Origin: Echinarachnius parma
Lineage: Eukaryota > Echinodermata > Echinoidea > Clypeasteroida > Echinarachniidae
Length of the DNA: 64,000 nt
Assembly: GCA_037951105.1 (NCBI GenBank)
Contig: JBAMJV010003816.1
Span: forward strand, 62,001 to 126,000
Reading direction: 5' to 3'
The position numbers were made by a program, and so were the translations under genes. The notes beneath the pieces are model-generated. The model did no database searches, was not told the DNA's origin, and saw only the letters and a program-made list of their open reading frames with translations. This document shows, piece by piece, positions 46,861 to 59,789 of this stretch. The first letter of the stretch is position 1. Every line of letters starts with the position of its first letter.

Positions 46861-48289
46861 GCTAGCTAATTAACCGCTTGCCTACCGGAACCTGGTGGGC
46901 TTTGTACAAAGTAAATAGGGATTACAGAACCACAATGGGAATGGATTATTACAATTTTTATTAAATGTGCATTTTGATCATCAAAACATTTGCACTGATG
47001 AACATTTGCAGTCAATATATCATAATGAGTGTCTACATTTTGGTATTATGGAGATCTACAACATCTAATGGTATGATTGGGGTTGAGCATGATACAAATA
47101 ATGATTAGAAATGAATCTGAACCTCATAATTTTGTGTCATTTTCCAACTACAGTACCTTATATTAATATTCCCAACTGTGATTTGTTTCTAAGGGCCGTC
47201 AGATTCAGGTTTCTGGGCCACTAAAATGTGAGATATCAAGATTGATTTCCTTGACCGTTTGGGCCACAAGAAGGAATTTGTCCATAATTTACCAGACACA
47301 AGAAGAAGAAGAAAAAAACATGTCTACAGAACAAGTACAGGAGCACATCATATGCATACTATAGTACAGTCATGTAGACTGATGAATACCATGTGTGAGT
47401 GCATCAGTTGGCAATTTGCCATTCTCCGATACATGATATTGCGTATGATGTATTGCCACGCATATTGCTCTCCATTGATATTTGGCGAGGACGGGAAATG
47501 AAGATGTATGGACCATGTCATTCGCGTAGGCATTGCCAATTGGTAGTAAATTGATCTTGTGACATCAGATGTATAGTATGCTATTCACAAATTCGACTGA
47601 ATTGGGCATAGATTTGGAAATAAATGTTAAGGTCTGCTATCTGCGGATGGGCAAGTCTTTGAAATGAGAATGTATACAATCCAATAAAAAGTCATTTTTG
47701 TCAATTTGTAATAAATTGATATCGATCGACATACTGTAGCATTTTTGTGCTATTCACAAAATTCCATAAAATTGGCAATGGAATGCAATGAATATGTATA
47801 CATGTACTTCAACCACAAGTTGGCTATTTGTGATCATTGTGACAATATGAGCAGAGAGGTGGAAAGGAATTTGTATTAATTTATCATATTTTCAACTTAT
47901 TTAATTAAAAGTGTTCAATGGTATTTGAGCATGCAAGGAGTACACATTTGATTGTATATATGTTTCTTGTAAAATAATTTGATAAAATACAAGAACTAGC
48001 ACTGGCATTTAATTTCACCTTGACAACTTTTCACAAACAAATTATACAGTAAAACAGTATTGGTAAAGAATGCATTGGATTGAATATCTAGAGGCTTTCT
48101 AGCAATGACACATGTTGTATTCACAAACTAAATGAAAGTTATATTTGTGAATCTGAACAAAATTTGATTTTAGTGTAAATATTGCTTTGGGAGCTCATTT
48201 AGAAGCACATACATTGAAGATTTGTTTGAGCTAGTGCAGTTTAATAACACCTTTGATTTACATGTAGTTTACATTGAATCTACAGTACA

Positions 48290-49340
48290 GAATCATTAAA
48301 GAGTTGATAGAACACTTCCGCAACGATGATATAGTTTGCATTGTTTTGCAAGGTCTCCCTTGGGTGACCCTTACAATGTAGCCAAATCTTAGTCACCATT
48401 TGTTTCAATGACAAGGATTTCTGCTCGAGTATTATTATAAAAGGGATCTAGCAAAATAATCAAAATCCTCAATACTATCTACTGGATAGTCGTAACCATG
48501 TACAAAGGCAATGTAATGAGTTAGTGAATATCACTTTGCATTTTCGCTCATTACTCGGCCATGTGTATCAACTAGAGATATTGCCAAATATTGCAAATGA
48601 CACTTATTTTTGTTATAATGAATTAGAAAACTCCCCTAATTTTACCACATTAATAATGTATGGGATCGTACATGTGTATATATGCATGGAAAGGTGTTAA
48701 AGAGTTGACAAAATACATCCGCTGTGATGGCATTGTTTCACTACCTGTACATGTAAGTCCTTGTACATCTAGAAAGTGTGCCAAGTATCGACTATCGACA
48801 AAAACAAATGACACTTTTATTAAGTACTAGAAGACAGCCCTAATAATTAGGCAACTGAACTTAGTCACCAATTTGTTTAATGTGAAGGATTTCAGCCCAA
48901 GTATGGAGGGGTACATGTACATGAAAAGGTGTTAAAGAGTTGACGAAATACTTCCGTCACGATAATTGCTTTGCCTCAGAGCCCCCCACCAAATGTGCCA
49001 AGCGTCAATGAATGACATTCTACACTCCTAATTAGCCGACTTAGTCATTGGTCGTTTGTTTTGACGTGATGTGGATTTAGGATTGTAGGTGCTCTTTAGA
49101 AGGAGTATGTACATACACAGTTGAGGCGACTTTTAAAAGATTATTATTTTGTTTATTTATTTAATTAAGTAATTAATTAATTAATTAATTAATTAAAAAA
49201 TTTTTTTTTTGGGGGGGGGGGAAGTGTGTAAACTTGAAACTTACATTATCTTATTTGACGAAATACTTCAGTCACTCACAATAATTTAGTTTTGTTTGCA
49301 AAAGTCTCCACGAAGAGTGCCAAGCATCAATGAAAGTCAT
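48290..49340. repeat. Diverged tandem repeat, 4 copies
   Basis: AAAGAGTTGACGAAATACTTCCG-like start (quoted in part: GAGTTGACGAAATACTTC) at about 48298, 48699, 48933 and 49255, each followed by a TTTGC-rich block and a GTGCCAAGC...TCAATGAA block. A partial family B MITE lies just upstream at 48440-48560. Confidence 0.7.
49156..49221. repeat. (AATT)n run followed by poly-T and poly-G
   Basis: TTAATTAATTAATTAATTAA-type simple sequence, then T10 and G10 runs. Confidence 0.9.
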
Positions 49341-51300
49341 TCTGCAAATGTTCATATTTGATAGCAGGTCTACATAATGTATTCATTTTGTGGATATAAT
49401 TGTAAAAACACAAACATGCTGTGATAGACAAATATTTTGTGTCAAATAAAAATTACAATGTAGTGCACTTATTTTTGACAATCAAAGTATGCATGCATTT
49501 GAGGTTTGAAATCTTAAATATTTGTGATTTGTTAAGAAGCTCAAAATCAAATCATGATAACCAATTGCACCCAAGGCTTCAACTGACATAAATACATAAT
49601 TGAACTGGGATGCATGTCACTTATCTTTATAGGATTGGTAAATTATATATCTTGTGGTTTAAAAATGTATGCAAACTGTACATATGTTTATATTTACACA
49701 CACATGAATGCACTTCCACCCTGCATCATACCTACAGGGAATTGTAGGTGTGGGACTGACCACAGTGAGTGGGTGTGTTCACTTTGTGTGGTAGTTCACA
49801 CAGGAAGTGAAATTATTATGAAATGACTGGACAGTTTAAAGCTCAATTTTGCAGAAGATTATCATCTGATATATTCACTTTTCAGTATTTTAATTTATGT
49901 TATTATTTGATGATTATTACATAAAAGGTGCATCCCTCAAAAAATAAAATGTTGATGATACATATCTTACTTATTTTTGTTTGATCTGGAGAGTGGAGTA
50001 CACATACATATATTGTTTCCCCTAGACTAGCAAAAAATAATGCCAATTAAAAGTTGCTCAGTTAGATTTTCTAACATTTCATTCCAGTATTCTTATTACT
50101 TGATGAAGTGATAATTTGTACATTTATCCTCATTCATTACAGTGATTAAAAACAAAGTCCCAGAGATTCTTCACAATTTTATTTTTTTCTTTGTGCAACA
50201 CACCTGTAATTCATAAACTATCCAGGATGACAAGCACCCTACTTTGTATGAACGTGACTGACTAAAGGACAATTCACAAGTTTTGTTTTTTTCCCTCCCC
50301 GAGTGTTATGGTTTAATAATAATATTTGCACAATTTTAAATGGAAACTTGTTTTTCTGGTTCAAATGAAATTTATATATTTTGATGCAGAAAACAAGTTC
50401 AGTTGTTGAGAAATGGTTTAATGACATACTTTGAATTGATAATTGAAATTCTAAAATTATCTCTTTTTGTTGTTGTTTTTCTCCAATTGTTCACTTCTCC
50501 GTTGTTCTCTCTTAGGAATCTTTTAGGGAAGGTAGATAATAAATCTTAAATTTTCATTTTTTCTCCCTGTCTGGACTTTTGACATTAACCTAAATTTCAC
50601 CCTCTTTTTTGTTGTTTTGTTACAAAAAGCTGACAGTTTTTTTTGTTTTGGTTGCTCAGGTGTATCTCCTTTACCCCTTTCATACCAAGGTTCATAATTT
50701 GAACCTTTTCAGAAGTGGTTCAATATTACAGTCTAATGTGCTTTTTTTCAGACCTTCATTTGATATATTGTTGCGGACAGAATAAGTGATTCAAAACAAG
50801 TTCTTCCCCTTTGCTATATTAATGCACGGTATTGATCATAATTCTGCAGTTTATGCAAAATTTCGAACTGCCCTACTTTATAATTTCATTATTTTTCCTG
50901 CCCTGAACAATATTCAACTAATACTTAGTCTTTGCTTGGATATTCTTTCTATTTGTTTACATGTTTTTTCTATCCCTTAGGATGCGCAAGTTGTAATAAT
51001 TTATGTGACACTCGTGTATCTTTGATATATTCCTTCCTCTTCTTCCTGTCATTGACACAAATTAATTTTCTTTTTTCCCCTCCAAATCTGGAGGGATTTT
51101 GTCTTCCTATTGTGTGCGCTGTACAGGTATTGATTTATGGGATGTACCATATCTGGGTCTACTCTGGGCTTATTTTCGCCCTTCTTTTTTTCCAACTTAT
51201 TTTCTATGCCAAGGATAGTTTTTGTATAAAAATAGGTCCCTTTTTTCCTATCCCTTTTTATTTGTTCTTTTCTTTTCACTGCTTGTTTGTTATTGTTGTT

Positions 51301-51375
51301 GTGTGTGTTTGTGTGTGTGTGTGTGTGTGCTTTGTTTGTTTGTTTGTTTTGTTTTTTTGGGGGGGGTGGGGTGGG
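51301..51375. repeat. (GT)n and G-rich simple sequence
   Basis: GTGTGT run, then TTTG repeats and a GGGGTGGGG stretch. Confidence 0.9.
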
Positions 51376-51431
51376 GTAGGTGTACATTGAGTGGCTTGTA
51401 TTATTGTATCCTGTCAATGTTTTTGTGTTAA

Positions 51432-52929
51432 GTTATCTTTTAGTGATTTATTGGGCGAACACGTATGTTTTCGTTAGTCTTGCTGTCAACAGTGACTGGC
51501 CGTCTTGCTCCGATGGTGACCCTGAATAACGACCCCAAATTTAATCAGGACCCTAATGCTCTTGCGTGCTCAAGGCTCGTGCGCACATGCGTGCATGCAC
51601 AAATGGATCTCAAATGAATGAGCAAGAAATCTAATCTGACCCCGCCACAAATCTTCTTATTCTGATCTTTTCTGTGCCCTGTTTCGTCTTTGTTGTCTAG
51701 TTTTTTTCCCCTAGTCTTTGTCTAGTTATTCACCTCTTTATCTCCTTATATTTTAACCTATTTGCTTTCATATTATCCTCTTTTGCTTCATTTATTACTG
51801 TCACAAATTACCCACTAAAGTAGCATTTTTCTACAGAGACTATTGTCCCAGCTTTACAGCCTCGCTGCGTTAAGATTTGTATATATATAACAAGAGTAGA
51901 GATTTTACTTAAAAATGGGAGAGAGACAGAGATAAATGCAAATAAAGGGGAAATAAATGTATGTAGGGAGAGAGTGATAGAGAGAGGGGTGGAGGTGGGG
52001 GAGAGTTGGAAAGAGATAGAGAGGGGAGGAGAGTATGAAGATAGAGAGTGATAGAATGAGGGGGTAAGGGGGGGGGGGGGGGGTGAAAATTCATGAAAAA
52101 TAGTAAGAGGATGAAAGATTGCAGTAGGGGACATTTTGAAGGATTACAGGCTTATTTCACAAAAGAAACATAATTTGGATACAGAAATAGGCCAGCTTGG
52201 GTGACACTTCAATTATTGGTTCTTCCCAACTCTTTTATCCATTTGTCCTTGTTCTTCATTTTGAGTCTGTCAGACTTCTTTGTCTATCTGTCCTTCTTCT
52301 ATTTTTGTCAATCTTCTTTTCTTGTGTCCTTCTTTTCTTGTTCTACTTTTGGGGTCTTTCAGACTCCTTCATCAATTTGTCCTCCTTCTATTTGTTTCCT
52401 TCCTCTGTTCTTGTCCTGGTTTTCTGGGTCCTTGAGATGACAGGACGTTCTGCTTAGATCCAGTTGCACACTTCACTTAGCCTCCTTGCTTCCCTTTCTT
52501 TATTATACTTGCAGAATAGGGGGACAAGTATCACAAGGGAAGATACTTTATTTTGGGGTCTTCATTTGGAATAGGGGGACAAGTATATACCTTTATTTTT
52601 AGGTCTTCATTACTTGTGGAATAGGAGGACAAGGAGAACAGAAGGGGCAAACTAGTATTTTATTTTGGAGCTCTGCTTTTCAAGTATTAAAAGCATGAGT
52701 TGAGAAACTGCTCTGACAATATTGCATTGAACTAATATACGTGTACAGGTTTTGGGGGGCATTTTTTATTTTTATTTTATTTTGGGGGGGGGACTGAATT
52801 GCCCAGAGTGCCCCAATGGATGTACTGTAGTCTTTCACTCTGGGGAATTATGCGTTGTTGCTTACGAGGGGGGGGGGGGGGGACCTGGTGCAACATGTAT
52901 TGTCCTTAAATGCAGGATGAAATGTGTTA
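51432..52929. other. No gene recognised
   Basis: Pyrimidine/purine-asymmetric DNA with a GAGA-rich stretch near 51920-52085, poly-G runs at about 52069-52083 and 52868-52882, and short repeats of TCTTCATTT...GGACAAGTAT near 52510-52640. Confidence 0.4.
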
Positions 52930-54300
52930 ACTAGTCTTAGTTCAGATTAACCAGACTCTGGAAGTGGATCCACTGTTCGTTACGCAAAGTTCTGCACTTG
53001 TATGTAGTGTAGGGCTGGAAGTGACTTGGTTACTTGGAAGGGAGTATGAGTGGTATTTAAAAGCGAGATGAAATGAGTTAACCGATTATTACCAGACTGG
53101 AAGCGGATCCACTGTTTGTTATGCAACTGTACATTCAGGGCTGGAAGTGATTGGGTAACTTTGTACAGGGAGTGAGGGGTAAAGCGAGAAATGGGAAATT
53201 GATGGAAAATGGAGCGCTTCCTGTGAACTTTGCGAGTTGGGGACAATGATGGTAGCGGGCTGGCTGTCTTGACTTGAGTCGAGGAAGTGGCATCTTATAA
53301 TTCCCCATTCTTGGGACTCACGCCTATGAGTAAGACTTTAGTATAGAGCGGTTGTGTGTACATGTATTGCTATTAGTTGAAAAGTTGAGAATCCATTGGA
53401 TAGCTGCGTGCGTTCCCATCTTGTGGCATTCAAAATATATACATGGAGTTTTCTTTGGAATCAAATGGATATCATTGATGATTGCAGGTAGCCTGAATCA
53501 AAGACGGTTGCAGGCTGTCTTGAAATGAAGGAAGCGGCATCTTAAATTGCTATTTTTGTGATGCCTATAGATATGAGTAAGACTAGATAGTATAGAGCAG
53601 ATGCTACATGTACAGTATGTGAGTTTAAAAGTTGAGTATCCATTGATAACAATGCAGTTGCGTTCCCTTTCTCTTGGAAACCAACATGTGTACTTTTGTT
53701 TGGAATAATTCAATAAAATGGATATCATGGATGACTGTATGTAGTCTTGAATCAAGGAACTGGCATCCTATTGTGTACATGAACTCTGTGTGCAACTCTA
53801 TGGGATTTCCAACATACATGGGAGGAAGTGGATTAATTTGTAGTTCCTATTCACGGGGACTCGTGGCTATGAGTAAGGCTACACCTGTAGACCAGTTGCT
53901 AAGCAGAAAGCCAACGTGGATTGATTAGTGGTGTTCCTCTTTGGACTAGATTAGTTGCTAAGCTAAAAATCCTATACTATAGACTGATGAATAGTGGTGA
54001 GCCTCTTTTCTAGTGGCTTGCATAAACTGGACTAGTTTTTTAAAAGAGTAACGATTCATGGACACGTTGGTGTTGGAGTATAGATTGAATACTAGTGAGT
54101 AGTGGTGTTCCTCTTTTCGAGTGGCATGCTAAACGTGGACCAGTTTTTGAGAAGAGCAAAGTTTTGTGTACATGTCAGTTTTGGAGTTCGCTATATAGAT
54201 TGAATACTAGTGGTGTTCCTCTTTCCTAGTGGCATGCTAAACGTGGACCAGTTTTTGAGAAGAGCAACGTTTTGTGTAAAGTATGTAGGTGTTCTAGAGT
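52930..54300. repeat. Cascade of three diverged tandem arrays
   Basis: First: GGAAGTGGATCCACTGTT at 52958 and its relative near 53098. Second: GGAAGTGGCATCTTA-like with TATGAGTAAGACT, at about 53284, 53530 and 53755. Third: GTGGTGTTCCTCTTT with GTGGACCAGTTTTTGAGAAG, about four copies from 53930. Each array has its own unit length (about 140, 245 and 110 bp). Confidence 0.7.
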
Positions 54301-55352
54301 TCCCTAGAGATTGGTAGTGATAACATTTGAGATATAACGCAATTCGCTTGAGTTTCATTATGTGTAGCTGTTTGTTTTTATTTCTGAAACTACATACTTG
54401 TTAGCACATACACTGCAGTGTATTAAATGCATTGCATAATCACTCTGAAACCCCTAATATTACTCTGGTCAATGGATACATCATACTGCAACCATTCCTA
54501 CAAGTATGCAAAGTGCACTTTTTCTACTCCACTCGGGAGCATTCCAGCCAGTACAAGCGTGTGAACAATTTTTAACTCTTTCAGTCACATGCGCACATTG
54601 TGTGTGTAAGAACTCAATGGACTTGGACAGTTTTGTTACAAGTGTGGCAGTGGAAACGTTTGATCTAGCCCGAGTTTCCAGGCTACACGTGGCTATGCGT
54701 AAAGACTGGAGTCACAAGACTTGATGCCTAGCTGGGATCCATTTCACACATGTGGCAAATCTCTAGTACATGCACAGTGTCAGTTTGAGTGATATTTTGA
54801 TGGGAATATGTCCACAGTACTGTACATTATTAATTGTAATTGGGAATGACTGCTGACTGGACCCAGTTTTTCGTTCATACCGGTGAGAGAATCTTCTTAA
54901 TATTCGTTGAGTTTTCCTAGTACAAATGCTGTAATTGTAAAGGTGATTCATGAACTTCTTTAAATCCAATCTGTATTTAAGTTTGGAATGATCGCACCAG
55001 CGTTCCTTTTAATATTGAAGCTTGGGATCAGCTGTAAATGGATATATTTAAAGCTGAAGGCACTGTTATTTGTAGTGAACCCGCACAAGTGCGGCATGCG
55101 GGTGTAAATTTGGAGCAAGATCCTCTTTTGGAAGAAATTGACCAGTACGGTACTTGACCAGCTTCGAAACTGATTATAAGTGGATTGAAGTGTGGGATAC
55201 CCAGAGCCTTCAAACCGTGGAATAGAAAAAGTGGACTTTGATTTGGAATGGATATATGCAGTTGATGAGTATTCCAGTGAGTGAAACTCTGCAGTGTGTA
55301 ATTATTAAGCTGAAAAATCTTCTTTTTTTTCTCTATGGAATTGCCCTCTTCT

Positions 55353-55500
55353 ACATTATGTAAACTTGCAATTAATTGTAAGTCAGGTCATGTGACTAAA
55401 TGCGCAAATCTGATTGGTTCAAATGCATATATATATTTTCTGACTTGCAATTAATTGCACCTTTGCAATCGATTGCAAAGTCTTTCTGCAAGGGGGCCCT
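55353..55500. repeat. MITE family A copy 5
   Basis: AACTTGCAATTAATTG...CTGACTTGCAATTAATTGCA interior with a right end TCTTTCTGCAAGGGGGCCC. The left tip is eroded. Confidence 0.65.
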
Positions 55501-55734
55501 AGTCCAGTTACACGCAAAGTCGCAGACTCATCTTGAAATCCGAGTTTGAATGGCTACATGTATACTTTGAATATGCCTAGTTCAAGGGCTGTTCAAGTGA
55601 TTTATGCATGCATACTCAGACATGTTTGCATACATTTGGATTTCAACTCTTTTTTACTTGAACTGTGCCAGTGTAGAGTGAGTGACTGGGAGGGAAAAAA
55701 AATTGTCCTCGTCTGCACCTGACTTTGTTGTTTA

Positions 55735-56660
55735 CCCCAGCGACCAAGTTTAAAACCCCCACTGCACCACCACATGTGGGTTAGACATTAAATCCAATTT
55801 GGGTGCAAGCATTGTGAGAGAAGGGGAAAGAAAAGTAGAGAAGGGGGTACAGAGGGAGAGACATCACGAAAGAAAGAGGGAGGGAGAAAGAAGGGATAAA
55901 TTTAGCTAGCCCCCCTGCACGCCACCATACCTACCCCAACGAAGTGCAAATTACCACATGTGGGTAACGCATTAATTCCAATTTGAGCTCCAAGCAACAG
56001 GAGAGACTGGGAGAAAGAGAGAAAGAAACAGGAGTATAATAGGAGAGACAAAGATAAAGGAAGTGAGAGAGAGGAAGAAACAGCATGGTTGATCCTCTAG
56101 CTAACCCCCTTCAATTTGAGCTCCAGCAACAAGAGAGACAGAGAACGAGAAAGAGAACAGGGATATAATAGAAGAGACAATGGTAAAGAAAGAATGACAA
56201 GGGAGGAAGAAGCAAAGATAGCATAGTTTGCTCCTCAAGCTACAAGTCACCCTCCCGCAAAGAACCCCACCCTACCCCACCCTACCCCACCCCACCCTTC
56301 CAACACCCAAATGTTGGTCCATCTGTGTCTGTTCATCAATCACCTTAGCACACATTGCATTCCAAAGGTCGTGTCATTACCGAAGTCAAGGAGAGAAACA
56401 TGGATTGGGGAAAGAAGGAGAGAGAGCAGCTAATAGATGGAGAGAGAGGAGCAAAGAGATGGAGAGAGGAGCAAAGAGATGGAGAGAGGAGCAAATAGGT
56501 GGAGAGAGGAGCAGATAGTAAATAGACAAGGAGATTGGGAAAGGAGGAATACAACTTTGGAAGAAAGTCCGAGGTAGAGAGAGAAAGAGAGAGGGGTGCA
56601 ATGTAGGTGAGAGAAAGAATAACAATTATCAAAGAGAGAGACACATACAGTAGAAGAGAG
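55735..56660. repeat. Purine-rich tandem repeats
   Basis: CCACATGTGGGT and CAATTTGAGCTCCAGCAAC blocks alternate with GAGAGA-rich DNA in about three units, followed by a GGAGAGAGGAGCAAAGAGAT array at 56440-56520. Long frames on the minus strand here are low-complexity artefacts. Confidence 0.75.
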
Positions 56661-57301
56661 AAGAGAAAGAAAACTTTATAGAGATAGGCAGACAGAGCAG
56701 AGAAGCGGAACAAAACTTTTAAGGTGACTTGTTGGTCACGTTTATAACAAAACAGTCTGCACGAAAGAAAGAATTGTGAACGGAGCTTGAGGGGAAAAAA
56801 AAATAATAGTGTCCCCGTCTTTATTGTGTACTTTACCGGGTAGGCCAAGCGTGTAGCTTTGCAGTCTGTTTGAGGGCTTGATTGGGTTTGATTTGTAGTT
56901 GGAAGGAAGTCGCACTGGCATTTAGCAGAAGTACTTTGGCGTCTGCGTTTGGTGGAGGTGGTCGGAGAATTATTTTTCTCCTTCCTTCCCTAACTCCCTT
57001 CCTTCCCAGTTTGTCCATTATACATTCCACTTCTTCTTCGCAGATTTTCACTCCACCAAGGACCAAGGATCCATTTCGCCTGTTTATATAACTCGTACAA
57101 CTTTATACACACTCTAGAGATGCATTTGGAATATTATGAAGAACGCGCATTTGAAGTATATGGAATGAAGTACATGTACCTGGCCATGCATTCGGAATAT
57201 ACAAATATTTAAGATCTTAATATACGACATGACAGTCCCGCACTTGGAATATTGACAGACATTTGGAATATTTATATTATTACGTACGCACTCACAAAAC
57301 C

Positions 57302-57511
57302 ATGGAAACGCCTGGCGTGAGTCGCAAACGTTACCAGAGTCTCCTGCGAATTCAGTTTGGTACGTTGCTCACCGACAATAGCAGGCGCCGTAGCGGCGTC
57401 CTTTCGGTGACGTATCCGGGCGACAACGACAAGAAAAATGATGGAAACAGGGATTTCGTCGATGGAATGGTTGACGATTTGTGGGACGGGAATCCGGTCT
57501 TCTACTTCAGG
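57302..57511 (+). CDS. Candidate first coding exon B
   Basis: The ATG at 57302 has A at -3 and G at +4. Seventy codons run to a GTAAGC donor in phase 0, starting METPGVSRKRYQSLLRIQFG, with NSRRRSGVLSVTYPG in the middle and DDLWDGNPVFYFR at the end: basic, then acidic, then hydrophobic. GC content drops sharply after the donor. No family recognised. The matching phase suggests it may be an alternative promoter's exon for the same gene as 44156, with the body of the gene beyond the right edge. Confidence 0.45.
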
Positions 57512-57561
57512 GTAAGCCAAAAGCATCATTCAGAAGCATATTCAGCAGTGTTCTATCCTAT

Positions 57562-57721
57562 GTCCATGAGAAAGAGATACAATCAAAATGTAAGTTACAA
57601 TTAATTGTAAGTCAGATCATGTGACTAAATGCGCAAATCTGATTGGTTGAAATCTTCTGACTTACATATACAATTAATTGTAACTTACGATCGCTTGTAT
57701 CTTTTCCTGAAACGAGGCCCT
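57562..57721. repeat. MITE family A copy 6
   Basis: ATGAGAAAGAGATACAATC to a right end GTATCTTTTCCTGAAACGAGG, with the GCGCAAATCTGATTGG core. It starts about 50 bp after the candidate donor at 57512. Confidence 0.75.
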
Positions 57722-58339
57722 AGTTGAACATTCATTATAACATTTTAGACATCTATTCATTACATACATGTGTACACAGTATGTACTTCTATAGTCACCA
57801 CTACAAGCATCATACGTATATTCTGATGTGTTCTATTAAATGTCCATGTTGTAGGTATAGACTATAGAACATCCTCACAAACATTTCACACACATTTGTT
57901 ACGAACACATACTTCTATGTTCACTGCTATCAAGTCAATATCTTTGTTGTTGGTCAAAGGAACAGCATACAACATAGTTTCTGACGTATTATTACCAGGA
58001 CTTTTGATATAATAGAAATTGTCCAGTGTCCAGTTTATTTATATTGCAGACCTCTGTTCAGATGTGATGTCTTCCTGACTAAAAGTAGATCAGTTATGTT
58101 AGCGTCCTTAGTAGGCGCATTCAATTGGACAATTGCCATTGGTAGTAAGCCTATAATTACATCTTAATAAATACATATATGTACATGTATGTACATCACG
58201 ATATTGATTCCATTTTCCTAGTATACAGGAAGGTTGTATTTGCTATTGCGTATTCTGTTTCGATAAATCATAACAAAACTTGGCAGTACAATTAGGATGT
58301 GCGCACATATTCCCCCCATTTCCCCCCCTTGTAATGAGA

Positions 58340-58990
58340 TGCATGTTTGCATCTTACTGTGTCCCCAAATATCTTGATGTGGAACAAGCATATTTGCTTG
58401 CAGTTATAATTATACATGTATGATGTGTAGAATTATGGAGTGTACTCATATTTTGTGCTTGCATTCATAATCTTAAATAAAAGAAAAAAGAGGATGTTTG
58501 CGTTATGCCATGGCAATGATATCTAGAAGTTGGTCATTGTGTATTTTGCTCTCCAATAACATGTATGATTGTTCCTTAAACTGTGAAGTACAATTTTCTA
58601 TAAAACATTATATTTGTTTGCAGTCATGTAACTAGTATGATTTGTAGATCCTTGTTTAATAGAAATAGGCAACTAGTGCTCACATTCATACATACATGTA
58701 ATGTCATAGAAGAAGGATGTTTCCATATTATGCCATGACAATGATGTCTCAAAGTTGGTCATTGTGTAATTTTCTTGAAGAGTTTGTATTATGATTGCTT
58801 GCATTCAAAATCTTGACAGTATACAATTGTCGGATGTTTACCTTGTAGTAATTCTGGCTTCAGACGTAAATACCATGAAGAGATTGTATTGTGATTTCTC
58901 TAATTCAAAATCTTGATATTACATGGTACGACTGTCGGATGTTTACCTTATTATTCTTGGTAATAATATTATCTTGAAGTATTTGGGCAC
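58340..58990. repeat. Diverged tandem repeat, ~230-bp units
   Basis: GGATGTTTGCGTTATGCCATGGCA at about 58492 (quoted part: TTATGCCATGGCAATGAT) recurs near 58730, with TTGGTCATTGTGTA and GCTTGCATTCA blocks repeating between. Confidence 0.6.
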
Positions 58991-59139
58991 GGCATAATAA
59001 TAAGTCCTCGTCTGGCCCTTTATTTGTTTGTGGTCGCGGCTCAATTGGAGTGTGACATCTCTACGTATTGTTTGCGGTGGATTGGTTGGCTTTTCAAGCG
59101 GGACAAACCCTGTCGATCAAAGCACGATTCGGGCAAAGA

Positions 59140-59430
59140 TGTCAAAAAGTCAAGACAGAATAAGGTCATTATGAAAGATTTAAGTACCTATTTTTCCCCC
59201 ACTCATAATCTTCTAAAGGATTTTTTTTTCTGAAGTTTTATGTACGTACTGTTTGTTTTGAGATATATGATTGGCTTTTTGGTCAAAAGTCAAAACAAAA
59301 TAAGGTTATCATGAAATATTTACAATGTAAGTACTTTTGTTGCCCACTTATAATTTTAGTATTTTTTCCCTGAAGTTTTATGTAAGTACTGTTGTGGGGT
59401 ATGATTGGCTTTTTGGTCATGGTTTGGTCA
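59140..59430. repeat. Two-copy tandem repeat, ~140 bp
   Basis: AAAAGTCAAGACAGAATAAG and TGAAGTTTTATGTACGTACT and ATGATTGGCTTTTTGGTCA occur twice in order. Confidence 0.75.
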
Positions 59431-59789
59431 TGGCAGTTCACATATATGTCAACACTAAATTATATAAAAAAACAATTTTGTTCATAGCCCCATGCATAGT
59501 ATAGATAGTCTGGGTGTTTTCAAGTTAGGGATACATTCATGTACATGTTTATACTGTATCTTCATTTTACTTCTCTAGTATTCCATTTTTAAGCATGATT
59601 GATGAATCTTTCAACAGTTCAGGATAAATTTATGCTAAATGTGACATGTGTCAACAAAATACGATTTTCTTCTTATACAGTTTAAAAATACATGTGTCAC
59701 TTCTACATGGTTGGAAATTGAAATGTTTCCAAACAGAAACATGAAAATAATAGTAATGCAAAAAGTCTTTGGTTTCCATTCCCTTATAT

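Noticed and set aside
51049-51417. Overlapping frames on both strands around the GT repeat
   Set aside because: Both arise from simple sequence (GT, TTTG and G runs); no conserved features.
56345-56848. 167-codon minus-strand frame, Leu/Ser/Phe-rich
   Set aside because: Low-complexity translation of purine-rich tandem repeats.
59024-59233. Open frame with a Cys/Trp-rich start resembling a membrane anchor
   Set aside because: It has no ATG at its start, no acceptor, and its 3' half is part of a local tandem repeat.
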